This document shows, in pieces, positions 1 to 8,264 of a stretch of DNA of 64,000 nucleotides. The stretch comes from Shewanella pealeana ATCC 700345. GTDB taxonomy: Bacteria; Pseudomonadota; Gammaproteobacteria; Enterobacterales; Shewanellaceae. The notes under the pieces are model-generated. The model had not been told where the DNA came from, did not search any database, and saw only the letters and a program-made list of their open reading frames with translations. Both the position numbers and the translations under genes were made by a program. Position 1 is the stretch's first letter, and the number at the start of each line of letters is the position of its first letter. The stretch lies in assembly GCF_000018285.1 (NCBI RefSeq), contig NC_009901.1, positions 3,161,001 to 3,225,000 on the forward strand, written 5' to 3'.

Positions 1-1341
1 AAACAACAAGAAGAAGAGCTTAGAAAACTCACAAACAACGATCTGCTAACTAACTTACCTAACCGTTCTAATTTGATGGTAACCCTTGGCAACCTAGTCA
101 AGAGAGACTCTCACCATACTCTGATGGTTTTAGATTTAGATAATTTTAAGAAAATTAATGATTCATTAGGGCATCAAGCCGGAGATGAACTTTTAGTACA
201 AGTGTCAGAACGTATTCAAGTCGCCGTACCTAGTCATACCAGTATCTATCGCTTAGGTGGAGATGAGTTTGCAATATTAGTTGATAAAAATCCTGATATC
301 GGGACTAGCGCCATAATTGCCAAAAACGTTATTCACGCCTTCGAAGCCTCTTTTGAACTAAGCAGTGAAAAAGTCGTCGTTGGTTTAAGTATTGGTATTG
401 TGTTGTATCCAGAAGATGATCAAAACGAGCAGGCGCTCCTAAGAAAGGCAGATATCGCTATGTATCATGCTAAATCAGCAGGTGGTAACCGTTATCAATT
501 CTACTCTGAATCCTTGAACAAAAATGCCATTCGCCAGTTAGAAGTTGAAAACCTGATTAGAGATGGCCTTAAAGACGATCTATTTGAAGTCTATTATCAG
601 CCTAAAGTCGATTTAAAAACTGGCCATATGGCGGGAATGGAAGCCTTAGTGCGCTTAAATCACCCAGAGCTAGGTTTAATCGCACCTAATGAATTTATCC
701 CATTAGCAGAAGAGAATGGCTTGATTGTCGAAATTGGCGATGTAGTACTCAAGAAAGCCTGCTTCGCGGCGCAAAAGTGGCGCTCACAAGGCTTGTTCAA
801 CGGACGAGTCGCTGTCAATTTATCGTCGAAACAGTTCGCATTACCTGATTTACAGCAGCGAGTCGAGTCAATTTTACGTCTAACTCAATTACCCGCCGCT
901 AATTTAGAGCTCGAAATAACCGAAGGTACGGTTATTAAAGAGCCTGAAAAAGCAATCAAAGTGATGCAGCAATTATCTAAAATGGGCGTTAGTTTAGCCC
1001 TCGACGATTTTGGTACCGGTTACTCATCACTTTCTTATTTAAAGCGCTTTCCTATCCACACTTTAAAAATTGACAAGGCTTTTGTTGATGATATTGACAA
1101 GTCTGATCGCGATCTAAAAATGGTCGACTCTATTATCACTATTGCCCACAATATGGGGCTCTCAGTGGTTGGTGAAGGTGTTGAAGATGCCTCTCAGCTC
1201 AGTATATTGCGCGCCTTAAAATGTGAAGAGATCCAAGGCTATATCTTCAGCAAGCCTGTGACTGAATCCAAATTTACCCTGCTACTTCAGCAAGACTCGA
1301 ATAACCAACCAATGACAGCACTCCCCGCAAAAAGAGGTTAA
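1..1341 (+). CDS. GGDEF-EAL cyclic-di-GMP protein, 5' partial
   Basis: The reading frame is open from the first base, so the start codon and any sensory domain lie outside the window; an ATG at 73 is internal to the GGDEF domain. What remains begins with the typical GGDEF-domain entry (LLTNLPNRSNL). The GGDEF motif (about residues 86-90 counted from base 1) is intact in YRLGGDEFAIL. The EAL domain follows with GMEALVRL (EAL about residues 214-216), VNLSSKQF, LELEITE, DDFGTGYSS, LKIDKAFV and GEGVE. Both catalytic motif sets look competent, so it could make and degrade cyclic-di-GMP. No I-site RxxD is visible just before GGDEF. The net activity cannot be told from sequence. Confidence 0.93.
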   Translation, partial: KQQEEELRKLTNNDLLTNLPNRSNLMVTLGNLVKRDSHHTLMVLDLDNFKKINDSLGHQAGDELLVQVSERIQVAVPSHTSIYRLGGDEFAILVDKNPDIGTSAIIAKNVIHAFEASFELSSEKVVVGLSIGIVLYPEDDQNEQALLRKADIAMYHAKSAGGNRYQFYSESLNKNAIRQLEVENLIRDGLKDDLFEVYYQPKVDLKTGHMAGMEALVRLNHPELGLIAPNEFIPLAEENGLIVEIGDVVLKKACFAAQKWRSQGLFNGRVAVNLSSKQFALPDLQQRVESILRLTQLPAANLELEITEGTVIKEPEKAIKVMQQLSKMGVSLALDDFGTGYSSLSYLKRFPIHTLKIDKAFVDDIDKSDRDLKMVDSIITIAHNMGLSVVGEGVEDASQLSILRALKCEEIQGYIFSKPVTESKFTLLLQQDSNNQPMTALPAKRG

Positions 1342-1381
1342 AAGACGCAACGCAGGAAACATTGGCACAACAACTGCAACA

Positions 1382-1434
1382 ACCTTCTCATAAGTCAAAA
1401 ATATTATTTTATATTTAAAACTCTACGAGAAGGT
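1382..1434 (+). promoter_or_regulatory. Inverted repeat overlapping the Shine-Dalgarno of the repeat-peptide gene
   Basis: ACCTTCTC (1382-1389) is the exact reverse complement of GAGAAGGT (1427-1434), which contains the ribosome-binding site of the gene starting at 1440. The 37-base loop is very AT-rich. If transcription starts upstream of 1382, the leader could fold and hide the ribosome-binding site. An 8-bp match can arise by chance, so a regulatory role is only inferred. Confidence 0.4.
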
Positions 1435-1439
1435 ACAAA

Positions 1440-1766
1440 ATGAAAACAATAATTAAAGGTTTAGTTACTTCTGCAGTCATCGCTTGCTCTATGCCAGCAT
1501 TCGCATCTCAAAATTCAGATGTAGCTCAATCCAATGTATTTGACCTAAATACAAATATTAGCTTAGCGGGCATTCCAAACATTAGATTCAAGCCTGTACA
1601 AACAGCGGGTATTCCAAACATTCGATTCAAGCCTGTACAAACTGCGGGTATCCCAAACATTCGATTCAAGCCTGTGCAAACAGCGGGTATTCCAAACATT
1701 CGATTCAAGCCTGTACAAACTGCTGGTATTCCAAACATTCGATTTGCAAACCAAGCAACTGCTTAA
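1440..1766 (+). CDS. Secreted tandem-repeat peptide protein (AGIPNIRFKPVQT repeats)
   Basis: This is a 108-residue protein with a good ribosome-binding site (GAGAAGG, 6 bases before the ATG). The N-terminus is a classical Sec signal peptide: MKTIIK, a hydrophobic stretch, then an Ala-rich cleavage site (PAFA) near residue 22. After a short linker come four complete 13-residue repeats AGIPNIRFKPVQT and a fifth partial copy AGIPNIRF, ending in ANQATA. No cysteine lies in the mature part and no enzymatic domain is visible. It is followed within 14 bases by the first of two paralogous 38-residue proteins, so the three are probably cotranscribed and share the terminator at 2071. I do not recognise a family. 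It could be a precursor of repeated short peptides, a structural exported protein, or an adhesive; no processing or modification enzyme sits beside it. Confidence 0.88.
   Translation: MKTIIKGLVTSAVIACSMPAFASQNSDVAQSNVFDLNTNISLAGIPNIRFKPVQTAGIPNIRFKPVQTAGIPNIRFKPVQTAGIPNIRFKPVQTAGIPNIRFANQATA
1566..1745 (+). repeat. 39-bp in-frame tandem repeat, 4.6 copies
   Basis: Units lie at 1566-1604, 1605-1643, 1644-1682, 1683-1721 and a partial unit at 1722-1745. Each encodes AGIPNIRFKPVQT. The few differences between units (GGC/GGT, ATT/ATC, AGA/CGA, GTA/GTG, ACA/ACT, GCG/GCT, TTC/TTT) are all synonymous, so the peptide is identical in every full copy. That pattern suggests selection on the peptide, recent expansion, or both. 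Confidence 0.97.
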
Positions 1767-1780
1767 TAAAGGACATAAAG

Positions 1781-1897
1781 ATGTTTGATTCAATTAAGAA
1801 AGTCCTAGGTTTTGAAAAGCCCGCTCGTAAAAAAGTTCAGCTTCCTGAAGGTTTGAACCATTTACAAGTAATCCCAGCTAAAGTCTGGTGGAATTAA
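1781..1897 (+). CDS. 38-residue protein ending in WWN, paralogue 1
   Basis: This short gene runs from ATG to TAA and encodes 38 residues. A ribosome-binding site (AAAGGA, from 1768) precedes it. The protein starts MFDSIKKVLGFEKPARKKVQ and ends in IPAKVWWN. It has no signal peptide; the first ten residues could form an amphipathic helix and the middle (PARKKVQLP) is basic. It matches the next gene at 29 of 38 positions by eye, with the same length, which strongly argues that both are real. The family is unknown to me. A short conserved N-terminus and an aromatic C-terminus would fit a peptide signal or a modified-peptide precursor, but no modifying enzyme is nearby. Confidence 0.82.
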   Translation: MFDSIKKVLGFEKPARKKVQLPEGLNHLQVIPAKVWWN

Positions 1898-1924
1898 GTT
1901 CGCCAAAGATTAAGGAGTATGATT

Positions 1925-2041
1925 ATGTTTAATTCATTAATGAAAGTACTTGGATTAGCTAAACCTGCTCGTAAGAAGGTGCAGTTGCCTGATGGCCTAG
2001 AGCATCTAGAAGTTATCCCAGCCAAAGGTTGGTGGAACTAA
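1925..2041 (+). CDS. 38-residue protein ending in WWN, paralogue 2
   Basis: This is the second copy of the preceding small gene, 27 bases downstream, with a strong AAGGAG ribosome-binding site at 1912. It starts MFNSLMKVLGLAKPARKKVQ and ends in IPAKGWWN. Differences from paralogue 1 cluster in the N-terminal helix and the centre; PARKKVQLP, VIPAK and WWN are unchanged. A strong terminator begins 30 bases after the stop, so this is the last gene of the unit. Function unknown. Confidence 0.82.
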   Translation: MFNSLMKVLGLAKPARKKVQLPDGLEHLEVIPAKGWWN

Positions 2042-2070
2042 CACCAGTATAAGTGAGAGCTTATGCTCGG

Positions 2071-2106
2071 ATAACAAAAAAGGAGCCTAGGCTCCTTTTT
2101 TGTTAT
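2071..2106 (+). terminator. Rho-independent terminator of the repeat-peptide unit
   Basis: A perfect inverted repeat, AGGAGCC / GGCTCCT, extended by A-rich and T-rich arms (ATAACAAAAA / TTTTTTGTTAT). It can work in both directions and separates this unit from the minus-strand gene ending at 2132. Confidence 0.9.
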
Positions 2107-2131
2107 CTCTATGACCCGTTGTTAGAACAAC

Positions 2132-2332
2132 TTATAGAATAATGGAGATCCCCTGCTTTCCCATAGCCTTACGATAAGCAAGCTGTTTATGGGAGTTAAA
2201 CAATGGGTATGCAGCAGGGCCTACTAGCGCGCCAGCAATTACCCAACGCTTAACAGGCAAGCCTGCTTTAAATGCTGAATGACCTAAAGAGTAGCCTGAA
2301 TACACTAATATCAACGCGATAGCGAACAACAC
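2132..2332 (-). CDS. Small hypothetical membrane protein, 66 aa
   Basis: This would encode 66 residues from a GTG start at 2332; an in-frame stop lies directly upstream, and a weak GGGG ribosome-binding site is about ten bases before the start. Residues about 1-17 (LFAIALILVYSGYSLG) are hydrophobic, and a second weaker hydrophobic segment covers about 30-45. The C-terminus is basic. The family is not recognised. The lack of a strong start signal leaves it less certain than its neighbours. Confidence 0.5.
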   Translation of the reverse strand: MLFAIALILVYSGYSLGHSAFKAGLPVKRWVIAGALVGPAAYPLFNSHKQLAYRKAMGKQGISIIL

Positions 2333-2454
2333 TTATCTACACCCCACTTCAAATAAATTAGCCTTTTATAGGCCCTAGCGAAAAACGCTGGACATTATAT
2401 AACCAAAACCAAACAAATGAGAGTATTTTTCAGGCGACTTATAGCCTAGTTCCC

Positions 2455-2482
2455 AAAAAAAAGCGGCATCATGTTGCCGCTT
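2455..2482 (-). terminator. Terminator downstream of fadJ
   Basis: On the minus strand the stem AAGCGGCA / TGCCGCTT with a 6-base loop is followed by a run of T (2455-2460 are A on the plus strand). It lies about 60 bases after the fadJ stop. Confidence 0.85.
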
Positions 2483-2541
2483 TGTTAATTAGTTTTATCC
2501 CCTGCCATCAAGATGAGAGAATAAACTATCGATTGTATGCT

Positions 2542-4662
2542 TTAACTAAAGAAGCTAGTCCCGTCGGCAGCCATTTGCTTTAGTGTATCTGCAGGCTCAA
2601 ATCGATTACCGTAACGAGCTTGATAGCCCTCTAGAATTTTCACCAAGTGATCGGCTCCAAGCGTGTCAATATAATGAAAAGGTCCACCGAGGAACGGCGG
2701 GAAACCAATACCAAAAATTGCGCCAATATCCCCATCTCTAGGACAAGCAATTATCTTCTCCTCAAGACAACGTACCGCTTCGTTTAGCATCTGAACGACA
2801 CAGCGTTGAGCCACTTCAGACGCTTCTGTATCGACACCGGGCTTAAGCCCTAAAACGCTATAGACAGTTTGATCGACCTCTTTGGTCTTTTTCTTACCGC
2901 CATACAGGTAGAAACCTTTACCGTTCTTACGCCCCTTTCTATCATCGGCTAAAAGCTTATCGAAGGCTGCAGGCGCCTTAAAACGCTCCCCTAACTCAGA
3001 CTCTAAGATAGGTGAAATCTTGGCGCCTACGTCAATTCCCACTTCATCGAGTAACGTCATTGGGCCAACAGGGAAACCAAACTTAACTAACGCCTTATCA
3101 AGATGCTCAACGCTCTGCCCTTCAAGCAGTAACTGCGCGGCTTCGTTCATATACAACGCCAAGATTCGGTTAACATAAAACCCTGCACCATCTTGAACAA
3201 CGATAGGTGTTTTTCCCTGCTTCTTAGCGAACGCCACTGTGGTCGCAATCGTTTCAGCCGATGTTTTAGCATGCGCAATCACTTCAACTAATGGCATTTT
3301 CTCGACTGGCGAGAAATAGTGCAGACCGATGACATTTTCTGGTCGGCTCGCCGCTTCTGCAATCTGTCCAATGGGTAAAGAAGAAGTGTTCGAAGCAAAA
3401 ATAGTATTCTCGCCACACTCACGTTCAACATCTTTGACCATCTGATGTTTTAGAGCTAAATCTTCAAAGACAGCCTCTACCACCATATCGGCATCTTTAA
3501 TGCCTTTATATTCAGTGGTTGTCGTCATCAACGCCATTAAGTTATCGCGTACTGCTGGGGTCATATGGCGACGTTTAACGCCTTTATCTAAGAGCTTATA
3601 AGCATAAGACAGTGCATTGCTTAAACCTGTTTCGTTGATATCTTTTACCCGTGCAGGAATTTTAGCTTTAGTCGTGGTTACAGAGGCAATTCCGCCCCCC
3701 ATTAAACCACCGCCTAACACCATGACCTTTTTCACTGTACGCGGCTTCACATCACCAGCGCCCGTTTCTTTCTTCATCTCAGTGGTGGCAAAGAAGATAC
3801 TGCGCAATGACTCAGACTCTTTTGACATTACCAGTTCAGCAAAATGACTTGCTTCCACCTCAAGCCCTTTTACCATGCCTTTAGTCATACCTTGGCATAC
3901 ACAGTCGATGATCTTCGCGGGTGCGGGAAAATTACCTTGGGTCTTTTTCGCTACTTGTTTGCCAGCCTGATCGAAAATAATGTTACGGCCCGCACTCGTG
4001 CCCTCAAGCAACTTGTTGATAAAAGGCTGTTTCTTTTTCTTAGCAGGACGCTTTCCCGCTAATGCCATCTCTACCGCTGTGCGCAGCAAAATTGACTCAG
4101 GCACAGCATCATCGACTAAGCCCATCTTAACTGCCTGCTTAGGACGAAGTTGTTTACCTGTCAGCATCATATCTAGCGCAGTAGTTACGCCAACTAAACG
4201 CGGCAGACGTTGAGTGCCACCGCCGCCAGGCAACAAACCTAGCTGCACTTCAGGCACACCCATCATGGTTTTTGGATTAAGGGAGCAAACTCGCTGATGA
4301 CACGCCAGAGCCAGCTCCAAACCGCCACCTAAACAAGCACCATTAATTGCAGCAACCACTGGAATGGTTAAGCTTTCTAACTCGTTAAATACTACGTGCC
4401 CCTGCTGAGATAACAGCTTAGCATCGGCGGCTGTTTCACAGGCATCGAGCATTGAAATATCTGCGCCCGCAACAAAGGAGTCCTTCTTTCCAGAAACTAA
4501 CACAAGACCTTTGATACTGGCATCGGCCTTAATTTCGGCAAGGACCTCACTGATCTCAGGGCCAAACTCGCTGCGAAGCGTGTTCATGGTTTCGCCTGGT
4601 ACGTCCATAGTCAATATGGCAATACCATCATCACGACGAGCTAAATTAAATGTCTTTTCCAT
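2542..4662 (-). CDS. fadJ: Fatty acid oxidation complex alpha subunit FadJ
   Basis: The 706-residue protein has enoyl-CoA hydratase activity in its N-terminal half and L-3-hydroxyacyl-CoA dehydrogenase activity in its C-terminal half, and acts with the thiolase FadI in beta-oxidation. The hydratase domain shows the oxyanion and catalytic segments CLGGGLELALACH and GVPEVQLGLLPGGGGTQRLP. The dehydrogenase domain has the NAD-binding VLGGGLMGGGIASVT near residue 315 and NVIGLHYFSPVEKMPLVEVI. I place the start at the ATG at 4662 (MEKTFNLARRD), five bases after the fadI stop and preceded by GGAG; a longer reading to 4716 would overlap fadI without reason. It forms an operon with fadI, and the FadR-type site upstream of fadI should control both. 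Confidence 0.96.
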   Translation of the reverse strand: MEKTFNLARRDDGIAILTMDVPGETMNTLRSEFGPEISEVLAEIKADASIKGLVLVSGKKDSFVAGADISMLDACETAADAKLLSQQGHVVFNELESLTIPVVAAINGACLGGGLELALACHQRVCSLNPKTMMGVPEVQLGLLPGGGGTQRLPRLVGVTTALDMMLTGKQLRPKQAVKMGLVDDAVPESILLRTAVEMALAGKRPAKKKKQPFINKLLEGTSAGRNIIFDQAGKQVAKKTQGNFPAPAKIIDCVCQGMTKGMVKGLEVEASHFAELVMSKESESLRSIFFATTEMKKETGAGDVKPRTVKKVMVLGGGLMGGGIASVTTTKAKIPARVKDINETGLSNALSYAYKLLDKGVKRRHMTPAVRDNLMALMTTTTEYKGIKDADMVVEAVFEDLALKHQMVKDVERECGENTIFASNTSSLPIGQIAEAASRPENVIGLHYFSPVEKMPLVEVIAHAKTSAETIATTVAFAKKQGKTPIVVQDGAGFYVNRILALYMNEAAQLLLEGQSVEHLDKALVKFGFPVGPMTLLDEVGIDVGAKISPILESELGERFKAPAAFDKLLADDRKGRKNGKGFYLYGGKKKTKEVDQTVYSVLGLKPGVDTEASEVAQRCVVQMLNEAVRCLEEKIIACPRDGDIGAIFGIGFPPFLGGPFHYIDTLGADHLVKILEGYQARYGNRFEPADTLKQMAADGTSFFS

Positions 4663-4667
4663 AAGAG

Positions 4668-5978
4668 TTACTCCACTTCCACAATCATTGCTGCACCTAA
4701 CCCACCCGCAGCACATGCTGTTGCGAGACCCGTACCACCACCGCGGCGCTTGAGTTCATGACACACCTGAGTCACTAAGCGCGTGCCCGTCGCAGCAAAT
4801 GGGTGACCGTAGGCCAAAGAGCCACCAAGCACATTAAACTTACTCATATCGATTTCACCTATAGCTCGATTACGACCAAGTTTCTCTTCGGCAAATTTTT
4901 TCGAGCCAAACATTTGCATGTTAGCCAAGGTTTGCGCAGCAAAGGCTTCATGCATCTCAATTAAGGTTAAGTCCTCAAGCTCCATCCCTGCACGCTTAAG
5001 CGCCAAAGGCGTGGCGTAAGATGGCCCCATCAACATGTCTTCCCAAACATCGATGGCGGTGAAAGCGTAACTCTTAATGTAACCAATAGGTGTGTAACCC
5101 AATGCTTTTGCACGACCTTCACTCATCAAGAGTACGGCCGATGCACCATCTGTTAATGGCGTACTGTTTGCAGCCGTTACCGAGCCGTGCTTACGATCAA
5201 AGGCGGGACGCAATTTTGCGTAAGACTCAAGCTTAGAGTTTTCACGAATGTTGTTATCGCGATCAATAAAGGCTTTATAAGGCGGCACATGGGCAACCAT
5301 CACCTCTTCGGCCAGCTTGCCTGCATTCCAAGTTTCAGTCGCTAAGGTGTGTGAGCGATGCGCTAACGCATCTTGATCGGCGCGGCTAATGTTATAAGTC
5401 TTGGCCATCTGCTCAGCTGTTTGCCCCATAGATAAACCAGTTGAGTATTCGGCAACGGCAGGTGGAACAGGTAATAAGTCTTTAAGGCCTAAGCGACGAA
5501 AAATCGAAAGTCTCTGCCCAAGACTGCGGGCTTTATTAAGATCGACCAAGGCATGAGCTAGTTTTTTAGAAACACCGATTGGTAAGACTGACGATGAATC
5601 TGCACCGCCCGCGATACCGATATCGAGATTCCCCGTCATGATAGACTCAGCAACGTTGACCGTAGACTGAAAGCTGGTTGCACAAGCACGGGTTACGCTG
5701 TAAGCGTCGGTACTAACATTCATGCCCGTACCCAGTACGATTTCCCGAGCGATGTTTGGCGCAGCAGGCATCTGTACCACTTGCCCATAAACAAGTTGCT
5801 CAATCTCTTTAGGATCCAACTCTGAGCGAGCAAGCAGTTCATTTACAACCATCTTGCCCATATCTAATGCCGACACACCATGAAAAGCGGTGGCTTGTTT
5901 AGCAAATGGTGTACGTAATCCCGAAACAATGGCGATCCGCTCGCCCCTCGCATTCGTCACCTGTTGTCTATCACTCAT
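4668..5978 (-). CDS. fadI: 3-ketoacyl-CoA thiolase FadI
   Basis: This 436-residue thiolase cleaves 3-ketoacyl-CoA to acetyl-CoA and a shortened acyl-CoA, as the partner of FadJ. The acyl-enzyme cysteine is Cys99 in [10 protein letters not shown]. The C-terminal catalytic segments [14 protein letters not shown] and [13 protein letters not shown] are present. The start is set at the ATG at 5978 ([20 protein letters not shown]), which has an AGAGGG ribosome-binding site and agrees with the family's length; the ATG at 6014 adds an unlikely Cys/Arg-rich extension. The very high similarity to E. coli FadI, rather than FadA, supports the name. Confidence 0.96.
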   Translation of the reverse strand: MSDRQQVTNARGERIAIVSGLRTPFAKQATAFHGVSALDMGKMVVNELLARSELDPKEIEQLVYGQVVQMPAAPNIAREIVLGTGMNVSTDAYSVTRACATSFQSTVNVAESIMTGNLDIGIAGGADSSSVLPIGVSKKLAHALVDLNKARSLGQRLSIFRRLGLKDLLPVPPAVAEYSTGLSMGQTAEQMAKTYNISRADQDALAHRSHTLATETWNAGKLAEEVMVAHVPPYKAFIDRDNNIRENSKLESYAKLRPAFDRKHGSVTAANSTPLTDGASAVLLMSEGRAKALGYTPIGYIKSYAFTAIDVWEDMLMGPSYATPLALKRAGMELEDLTLIEMHEAFAAQTLANMQMFGSKKFAEEKLGRNRAIGEIDMSKFNVLGGSLAYGHPFAATGTRLVTQVCHELKRRGGGTGLATACAAGGLGAAMIVEVE

Positions 5979-6055
5979 TTTTCGCCCTCTTATTCTGCAC
6001 GCCTGAAGTTGCACGCTTTCTTATATCCTTGGGAAACCTATTTATCTTTGAACCA

Positions 6056-6072
6056 GACAGGTCTGACCATTA
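6056..6072. promoter_or_regulatory. FadR-type operator upstream of fadIJ
   Basis: Read on the minus strand, TAATGGTCAGACCTGTC matches the known E. coli FadR consensus AACTGGTCNGACNTGTT at 13 of 16 defined positions, including the complete TGGTCNGAC core. It lies 78-94 bases upstream of the fadI start, where a repressor would act. Confidence 0.75.
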
Positions 6073-6109
6073 AAGTGTGATCTGATTCTAACTTCTTAGT
6101 GAAAGGTTT

Positions 6110-6123
6110 TAAACACTTGTTTG
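6110..6123. promoter_or_regulatory. Possible PsrA-like half-palindrome
   Basis: TAAACACTTGTTTG resembles the Pseudomonas PsrA pattern (G/C)AAAC-N2-4-GTTT(G/C) except at the first base. PsrA-type regulators also control fatty-acid degradation in some gammaproteobacteria. The surrounding DNA is AT-rich, so a chance match is quite possible. Confidence 0.3.
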
Positions 6124-6378
6124 TTTTTTTGTTGTTAAAATATAAAAAAACCATTCATAAACAAACATTAATGAAGCATATTTCTGTTTCAGTTGTCTAT
6201 AAAGTTACTCACTAACCAATATCAGTAATCACAAGGTTAATTCTTATCTGCACTTTAATCCCTTCGTTAGACCGATTTATCGGCACAAAGAAAAATTGGC
6301 ACTAGCCAAACCCTAAGGGAATTTTTTACTATGTCGCAGGTCTATATCTAACTAACTTTAAATAAACCGAGTAGCATC
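6124..6378. other. Noncoding region between fadI and the moxR operon
   Basis: No gene is visible. The region presumably holds the promoter of the MoxR/Bat operon. A 12-bp palindrome, CCGATTTATCGG (6272-6283), is the only striking element and could be an operator. Confidence 0.4.
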
Positions 6379-7335
6379 ATGCCTTTGAGTCGATTTCACG
6401 CGTTACGCGAATACTTAAATACTGTCATTTTAGGGCAGCCTATTCTCACCGAGAATCTACTAATTGCATTAATTGCCGACGGGCATCTCTTGGTAGAAGG
6501 CCCGCCAGGCCTAGCTAAGACTCGCGCTGTAAAAGCATTGTGTGATGGCGTCGAGGGAGATTTTCACCGTATTCAATTTACGCCAGATCTACTACCAGCT
6601 GACTTAACCGGTACTGATATTTATCGCGCGCAAACTGCCACCTTCGAATTTGAAGCTGGCCCCATTTTTCATAATCTTATCTTGGCCGATGAGATTAACC
6701 GTGCCCCCGCCAAGGTCCAGTCGGCTTTGTTAGAGGCCATGGCCGAAGGTCAGGTCACTGTAGGTAAGCACAGCTATCAGTTGCCTGAACTGTTTTTGGT
6801 CATGGCGACACAAAACCCACTGGAGAACGAAGGTACCTACCCGTTACCCGAGGCGCAGTTAGACAGATTTTTGATGCACCTCAACCTTGATTATCCAAGT
6901 GCTGAAACCGAGTTTCAGATCATGAGAATGTCTCGAAATGAAGCGCTTAAGCAAGAACTTCCCCATGTTGAGCCTATTATTCAAGGGGATATTTTTGCAG
7001 CTCGTGAGCACGCACTACAAATTTATCTTGCCGAGCCTTTAGAGAAATACATCGTCGATATCATCATGGCAACCCGTAAACCTGAGGCCTATAGCCAAGA
7101 GTTAGCCAGTTGGCTTGAATACGGCGTCAGCCCTCGTGCCACCCTGTCGCTTGAACGTTGTGCTCGTGCGCGCGCCTACTTATATGAACGTGACTTTGTT
7201 TCTCCAGAAGATATTCAGGCTGTTGCTCCCAACGTGCTGCGTCATCGTTTGCTGTTGAGCTATCAGGCACAAGCCGATGGCATCAGTGCTGATGACGTGA
7301 TCAACCATATTCTTTCTCAAGTTGCGGTCCCTTAA
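6379..7335 (+). CDS. MoxR-family AAA+ ATPase
   Basis: This 318-residue ATPase has Walker A VEGPPGLAKTRAVKAL (about residues 38-53) and Walker B LILADEINRAPAKVQSALLEAM. The sensor segment VMATQNPLENEGTYPLPEAQLDRF is the signature of the MoxR branch of AAA+ proteins. MoxR proteins act as chaperone-like ATPases with VWA-domain partners, and four Bat-type partners follow directly. Its stop overlaps the next start (TAATG). It is the first gene of the operon. Confidence 0.94.
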   Translation: MPLSRFHALREYLNTVILGQPILTENLLIALIADGHLLVEGPPGLAKTRAVKALCDGVEGDFHRIQFTPDLLPADLTGTDIYRAQTATFEFEAGPIFHNLILADEINRAPAKVQSALLEAMAEGQVTVGKHSYQLPELFLVMATQNPLENEGTYPLPEAQLDRFLMHLNLDYPSAETEFQIMRMSRNEALKQELPHVEPIIQGDIFAAREHALQIYLAEPLEKYIVDIIMATRKPEAYSQELASWLEYGVSPRATLSLERCARARAYLYERDFVSPEDIQAVAPNVLRHRLLLSYQAQADGISADDVINHILSQVAVP

Positions 7336-8264
7336 TGGTCAACTCTGAACTGCCGTTGTTTAGCGACGGCATTAATATTACCGAAAAAGAGTTACTGGCC
7401 TGCCAGAGCCTTGCCAAAGCCTTACCCGAAAAACGGGCTAAAGCCAAAGCGAGCCTAGCGGGTCATAGAGCGAGCTTAATCAAAGGTCGAGGCATGGAGT
7501 TTGCCGAAGTTCGTCATTATCAAAGTGGTGATGACGTGCGTACCATCGACTGGCGAGTCACGGCAAGAACCGGTAAGGCTCACACTAAGCTGTTTGTCGA
7601 AGAGCGTGAACGCCCTGTGCTACTACTGCTCGACCTTAGCCATAGCCTCTATTTTGGTTCAAGCCTGATGTTACAGTCGGTACAGGCGGCCCATCTTGCT
7701 ACCACTCTTGGCTGGAGTGCTATTTTACATGGCGACCGCCTTGGGGCGTTAATCGCTACCGAGCAAGAACATATTGAACTTAAGCCGCGAAGTCGCCAAC
7801 AAGGCATATTGCAAGTGATCTCTGCAATTAAAAACTTGCATACCAGACAACTGCAGAATATCGCCGACCAGACTCCAGAGCCTGAGCATCTGCTAAAGGC
7901 CTGTCAACGCCTTCGCCGTTTAGCCAAGCCTGGCTCACTCATCTGGATAGTTTCCGATGGCAGTAACTTCACGCCAAGTTGCTTGGCAGCGCTGTCAGAC
8001 TTGAAGCGTCACTGCGATTTAGGCGCCTTCTTGATCACCGACCCGCTTCGCCAAGGACTACTCGATCTACCTAAGCATTTTCAGCTTCCAGTAAGAGAAG
8101 GTAACAAAGAGCTGCTCCTCGACAGAAACAGTTACCAGCAGTGGCTAACTAGTCAGCAACATCAACAAGATCAATTTATTGAAATGATGCAAAAACTTAA
8201 CGTTCAAACCCGCATTGTTGATGCAGGGCTCAGACTCAATCAACAGTTAGGGGCATTGCGATAG
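7335..8264 (+). CDS. DUF58 domain protein of the MoxR/Bat operon
   Basis: This 309-residue protein shows the DUF58 signature RGMEFAEVRHYQSGDDVRTI followed by DWRVTARTGKAHTKLFVEERE. Its C-terminal half has a VWA-like fold signature: LLLLDLSHSLYFGS resembles a MIDAS DxSxS motif (DLSHS), and IVSDGSNF comes later. DUF58 proteins are encoded next to MoxR ATPases in a wide range of bacteria. The gene overlaps moxR by one base and abuts the following gene with no gap, so translational coupling is likely. The biochemical role is not established. Confidence 0.92.
   Translation: MVNSELPLFSDGINITEKELLACQSLAKALPEKRAKAKASLAGHRASLIKGRGMEFAEVRHYQSGDDVRTIDWRVTARTGKAHTKLFVEERERPVLLLLDLSHSLYFGSSLMLQSVQAAHLATTLGWSAILHGDRLGALIATEQEHIELKPRSRQQGILQVISAIKNLHTRQLQNIADQTPEPEHLLKACQRLRRLAKPGSLIWIVSDGSNFTPSCLAALSDLKRHCDLGAFLITDPLRQGLLDLPKHFQLPVREGNKELLLDRNSYQQWLTSQQHQQDQFIEMMQKLNVQTRIVDAGLRLNQQLGALR

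Noticed and set aside
1566..1745. CRISPR array
   Set aside because: The repeats are contiguous, have no spacers and are in frame within a protein.
1526..1793. Minus-strand readings through the 39-bp repeats
   Set aside because: They are antisense shadows of the tandem repeat; no ribosome-binding site or protein-like composition supports them.
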